Below, piece by piece: positions 49,601 through 55,900 of a stretch of 64,000 nt of DNA. The position numbers and the translations under genes were made by a program. The stretch's first letter is position 1. Each line of letters begins with the position of its first letter. The notes beneath the pieces were generated by a model that made no database searches, was not told the origin of the DNA, and saw only the letters and a list, made by a program, of their open reading frames with translations. The stretch is from NCBI GenBank assembly GCA_038501625.1, contig JAZAYU010000203.1:248001-312000 (forward strand). Direction: 5' to 3'. The stretch is from Corbicula japonica (Eukaryota; Mollusca; Bivalvia; Venerida; Cyrenidae).

Positions 49601-52600
49601 TTACTAGAAATATTGAAGCGTTTCAATTCTTAATCTTATAGTATAATATAAATGAAATATTGGGAAACAAACTCCAAAATAGATGAAAAGAGAACTTTTA
49701 AAGCCACCGAACACGAAAAAGGAAAATATTACATGCTCTGTTTGATTGAGCCTGTTCGTTTGGCAGTAATGGAAATGCAAAATATTAAGCGCAACTCAGT
49801 ATTTACACCAATAAACAGTACAATTTCATCACAAACGATTGTGCGCATATGGCGGTGAACAAGGACCCATAATTGCGGTATTGTCAGATTATTTTCATTA
49901 AGCCTTTCGAGTTTTTTTCACTTTTCAGGTGAATCGGTGAATCGGGCATCATATCAACATTTGTTAGCAAATTCTTATTATTCTGGTTTGGGTAAAATAT
50001 ATTGTTTCCAGAAATAAACAGAGATTTTGGATATGAGGTTAATGAAATTTCCCATTGTCGTTTCTGTTGGTTATGTGTAAGCATCCAGATCTGTTCACAC
50101 TTAATGTGTTTATAAAATATTTCACAGTATGGATGTACTGTACTCAGTTTATTTTATTTGCCAGTAAGTTGTATAGTGTATGCGTGTTATATGAATCATA
50201 TTGTCGCACCACAGCTACCGACTCTTTTCAATGCCGGCTGCATTTAGTTGTCCGCAAAGACTCGAATTCTAAAATATGCTTTAACATTGCAGGTGTTGTG
50301 ACTGGGGAGATATGTGTAACAGTCTAATCTGCGGAATTAATGGTAGTAAATCATTAACTTTAAATAAAAGAGTGAAATATCAAAATTAGGTCTAAAGGTT
50401 ATAAAACTGAGCATGTCGCCATTTCAGCCAATCAGATGCTTGAGATTTGAGACTGGTTTCCAATGTCAGCTTTATAACCTTCAGCCCAGGAATTGTCACA
50501 TCCAACAGATAAGACAGCCAAACTGTAGAAAGGAAAAGAGAGCTTGGGTTTATAAGAAGATCAATTTTACTTCACGAGATTTTTATTTATGTACCATGAA
50601 CATTGTTATTTTATTAATGAAAGGTCCATTGTACGCTTGAGAGCCTAATTGAGTCTCAATGTATGGTAATTCTTACGAAGTTGTGCTCAAATGAGTCTCA
50701 ATGTATGGTAATTCTTATGAATTTGTGCTATATTGAGTCTCAATTTATGGTAATTCTTACGAATTTGTGCTATATTGAGTCTCAATGTATGTAATTTTTA
50801 CGAAGTTGTGCTAAATTTACGAGTTTGTGCTCAACTGAGTTTGAATGTATGGTAATTCTTACGAATTTGTGCTTAATCGAGTCTCAATGTATGGTAATTC
50901 TTACGAAATTGTGCTCAAATGAGTCTCAATGTATGGTAATTCTTACGAATTTGTGCTAAATTGAGTCTGAAAGTATGGTTAATTCTTACGAAGTTGTGCT
51001 TAATCGAGTCTCAATGAATGGTCATTCTTAGGAATTTGTGCTCAATCGAGTCTGCATGTATAGTAATTCTTCACTCTCTTACACTATCAGCTCATTACAT
51101 TCACCTCTGTTATAGGCTGGGACTACTTTCAACTACTTTTACTTTAGCTCAAAGAAATAGTTCACCAATTACATTTACAACAGTTTGGGTTTCTTCGGTT
51201 TTAATGAAAGATTGTAAAAATTTCAGTCATTTGTTTTACCTAAAGCTTTCAAATTCATAATGTATGACTGTATAAAATAAGGCTGTCGAGTTTGGTAAAA
51301 AATCTTGACATTGAGCCTTTCGTAGAGATGTAAAGTGAGTGTAAGGAACGACAACTCTGCAAAGGAGATTGGTAATTCTTACGAATTTGTGCTCAGTTGA
51401 GTCTCAATGTATGGTAATTTTTACGAATTTGTTAGGAATGATTTTTATCAGTTGAAATGATTAGATATACAGTCTTACAAATTAAAAAGAACGTATTACC
51501 CTCAATATCTATTAGTAAGTAAATCAGATTGTAATGTTAAATTATTTATCTTACTAATGTCTAAAAATTATCTTTATTTTAACTACTTCGTTTCTGGTGC
51601 TATTAAATAATGAATTAATGACTATTGACATTTTATAGAAACTTGTGTAAAATGACGAATTGAGTTATTTGAATTTCTCGGAGAAAAATATCGATGATAA
51701 CAATCAGTTGAATAAACAACTTATTATGGGAAGGCGTGGCTTCGTGATGTTTTTGACATATTCATCTTTTGATTTTTTGAAAGAATAAAAGTTAACAGTT
51801 TATAAACTAATAATAACTTACAAATGTTTACTCTATTATATAAATATGTCTAATGCTTAACTTTATGTACTAGTAGTCATTTCAAAGAATGTCATCCATC
51901 ACCCGAGGAGACATTGTATTTGGAGCTGCTCGGAGTATATTTATTTGTTTTTCAGGATCTCTCGTTCATCCTTCAGCTTCAACATTGCCAGGTACCATAT
52001 TGTCATGTCATTTTTTAAATTTATTTATAATAGATAAAAAATTAAAAATGAAACTTAAACAGCCAGCGAACACGCCAAAATAAACAGGTTCGACTCGGTT
52101 TTATTGAACCTGTTCATGGGCAGTAATGGATATGCATATTACTTCCCATGCCGTTTAGCCCCGGGATGAATGCAATTAAATATTTACACAATACAAGTAA
52201 ACAGTACTACTTAGATTCATCCCAAACAACGGTATGCATATGGCGGTGAACATGGAAACTTCATTGCGATATTTTCAGATTATACAAGTGTAATATACAT
52301 ATCAGAAAAGGTTACATCAAGAAAGCATTTCCTCCTCGCACAGCGAAAACGTAGAGAGGAATAGAGAGCATGTGTTCAATGTTTGTCATAAAGACACACA
52401 AAATCAAAAACATAATAAATAAAAATGAGAACAAACCGCCTTGTGATGACCGAAGCATTTTACCACTGGAACTTTAAACCTGGTTGTAATATGCATTTAC
52501 CTCAATCTTGCTCAGTCGGGCTCTTATACGTGCAAACAAGAACATGTCTGTCACCTGCCAAAAAATTGCTTGACCGCCTTTATTAAAAATAAGAGTTTCG

Positions 52601-52935
52601 GCAAGTTTTTTTCTTTTATAAAAATTTCTTTTATATCAGATTCGTTGCATCTAAACGGACCATCCGAAGAAATCATTACCGTTATGTCCGGAAATTCTTT
52701 AAAAATGATATGCGACGTCTCTGGACCTGCTGGAAAGACATTCAACTGGACGAAAGAGAACGGATGCAATGGTTTTTATCAAGGAGCTAATGGTGACAGT
52801 ATTACTATGCTAAACATTTGCCTTTTAAAAACTTTGCGACAAACATATTATTTATCCTGAAACTCAATCAATATGACTAAGATAGCATGAATTTATAGCA
52901 TGACCATTTTCAACAATAAGACAACGTCAAATTTT

Positions 52936-52983
<48 letters not shown>

Positions 52984-55900
52984 TGTGGGTTACCGCTGTG
53001 TATGGCCAGCGGCAAAACACATTTGCCGCTGGGAGCTTTAATCACATTAAATTCACAAATCTCACATTTGCTTAGTTAGGTTTTCAAGATAATATATGTG
53101 ATGGCTGCTTTGGTGAATTAACTTACACCCACCAACCTTAGTGACAATAATTTCTGCAAAGGCATGAAACACGCAACAAGTAGCTTACGTCATTATCAAG
53201 CAAAGTGGGAAGGTACTCTTTCAGCTTTGCGATACCAGAGCACTTGAAAGTTCAAACTTCTCCCAGTTGTATTTCTTCTTGTAGTAACAATAACCACTGC
53301 CACCATCGACATTTTAACATATTTTTTATTTTGCTTCTGCCTGACCCATTTTAATCATAATTTGTCACACGCTTCAGAATTCGTCTACAATAATTAAATC
53401 TAGCAGGCAAATAAACATTATTAATCGGAAACATTAAATATGTCATTTGTTTGAATTTGTCAAATGGTATTTATCATCAACACGTAGTTTGTGACGTCAC
53501 TTAGTGGCTGGGATTTGTGCCAATCAAATTTTTGGTGAAATTTTCAGATATTTTCCCCGTAGCAATACTTTATTTCAGTGTAGTTATCAGTTTGTTACCT
53601 CACTTGATGGAAATATGCTTATTGCATACCATTCAGAATGTCTTTCATTGTGGGTGGCAGTATATAGGAAGTATCGTTTTAGGAATACGGGAGGTAGGTA
53701 CTGTATCTGTCTCTTGCATGGTTGGCTAGGTTCCGTCGCCTTATTTTTGCGGGATTTGGGATTATATCTTTACATTTTCTACATTTGCGACTTAAAGAAT
53801 GAACATAAATTATATTTCATTTTGACAAATATTCTTCATTATATAAATTCTGACTGTATTATGTAATATTTCTGTTAAATGCATAATAACCAGTTTCGTC
53901 TGTTGACATTTTTGACGTCACCTGATAAGCGCTGCCGACGCATTTGTATGGCTTGATGTAATCTATAGATTCTATACAATGTCATTTAAAAAAAAATGGC
54001 TTAAACTTCCCAAACACACATTTTTTTTGCAACGGCTCAATGGTTGTAAAATGCACCAAGATAAATACAAAATGTGGTGAATATAAGTATACGCTAAGTA
54101 TTTGCCAAATTTGAATGACGACCCAAGACAATCAAAATATTATTACATATATTTAAGACTCTACCCTCGTGAAACAACATACCACCATTGGTGATGCCGG
54201 AACATACGTCTGTACTGTCAAATACAACGATCAAAACGTCACAAAGTTGTTCCATGTGAAGATAACTGGTAAGTATATAGTATATTATAATCTTTGGTAC
54301 CAGAATCAACTGCAACAGATTCTACAGACATAAATTTCAATATTTAAATGTTAATTTCTCAATTATAACAGTATACGGTATTTATCTTCCTTTTTCTCCC
54401 CGTACTTCACTTTAGTGAAGTCATTAGTTTCAATTACCTCCCTTGATTGTTATATGCTAATTACAAACCACGCAGAATGTCAGTAATTGTGAGTTGTAGT
54501 ATAAGGCACACTTGAACTTTTGGGGAGGTTTATACGGATGGTATGTACTGTTTATTTCTTATATGGTTGACTAGGTGCGGCCGCCCTATCTGTATGGCTT
54601 TGGGCTATCTATACATTTATTGTGATTTCCAGAGCGCCCTGGTAGCGACATTTGTGACTTCGATCAAGGGTCATTATGCAGTTGGCAGCAGCTTCAAGAT
54701 GACGATTTCGACTGGACATTACAAAGTGGCCCCACGATAACGGACGATACTGGACCGGACAATGACCACACTAAAGGAACAGGTAGAGAAAATGTCTTTA
54801 ACATGATAGTGCCTCTAGCTGGGAGCGAACCCGCACCGTCACGGCGACAGCGCCTAGCCCTGCAATTCCTGTGACGCAACCAATTGAGCTAACCGGGACA
54901 ACCCCCAAAAAGGTTGATCGGATAGCCCTGATATACGTAACATTCACTGCATGACATCGGTAACGGGTTATTTTACTGATAACAGTACTGACTATATGTA
55001 CGGGGAGACTTTTTTCGGCCGCCACACTGCACAAATAGCGCTACTGCACAATTAGCGCAAAAAAACATAATGGTTCGAATAACTGCTCTAATTATTAGCG
55101 AATTTAAGGTGCCAGTGACATATCATTTCTTATTAATATAAACTATTTCATTTACTTACTATTAAGATATTATGTTGCACAATGATATAGTGGATGTTTG
55201 TTAGTTTTAGTGGAATGTCTATTATAATACACGAGTAAACACCAAAACTGGTAATTTCAAGACAGACGTGGCCATGAGTAAAACTTTCAGGTTTTTGGTG
55301 TTCATGCGTGAAATAAAATCAATATTTCACTGAGACTGTCAAATGTTTTTGTTATTTTTAATCTCAAAAGTTTGAAGGGGACGTAATAAATTGTTGTTTT
55401 TAAGTAGTTCGGCAAAATCAGTGAAAATAAGAGGTATTCTTCAGTTTTAAATCAATTTTATTTCACCGAATATAGCTCTCTGTTTCACTGGGCATAAGGT
55501 CGGTATCAGTATTATCTATGCACCATTTTAGTGTGGAACAATTGAAGGTGTGTTCGAATTTTTGTTGCTTAACCCTTACCCTGATATCGCAATGTTGTCG
55601 GATCGATTCCTGGTCTAAACTTGTATCATTTATTCAAGGGCAAGGAAAGTACCTCTACGTCGAGTCCTCCGCTCCAAGACGGGCCGGTGAATATGCTCGA
55701 CTTGCCTCGCATGTTTTACCGGCGAACACGACCATGTGTTTCAAGATGTGGTACTACATGTACGGAGATGGAATAGGCAACTTGTTTGTCTACCTCCAGG
55801 TAGTTCATTTCTTTTGCCCATCCGAGATATTATATGATCCCAATAAAGTTCAATTAACTTCTTTCGGGCGTATATTTAATTGTATTAATATGCCGAAAAA

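Noticed and set aside
31357..51435. Regular short arrays as possible CRISPR loci
   Set aside because: Units are contiguous tandem repeats without unique spacers, in a eukaryotic intron context.
53504..53866. Overlapping 120- and 70-codon open frames
   Set aside because: They cover a family C repeat in an Ig intron; no domain is visible.
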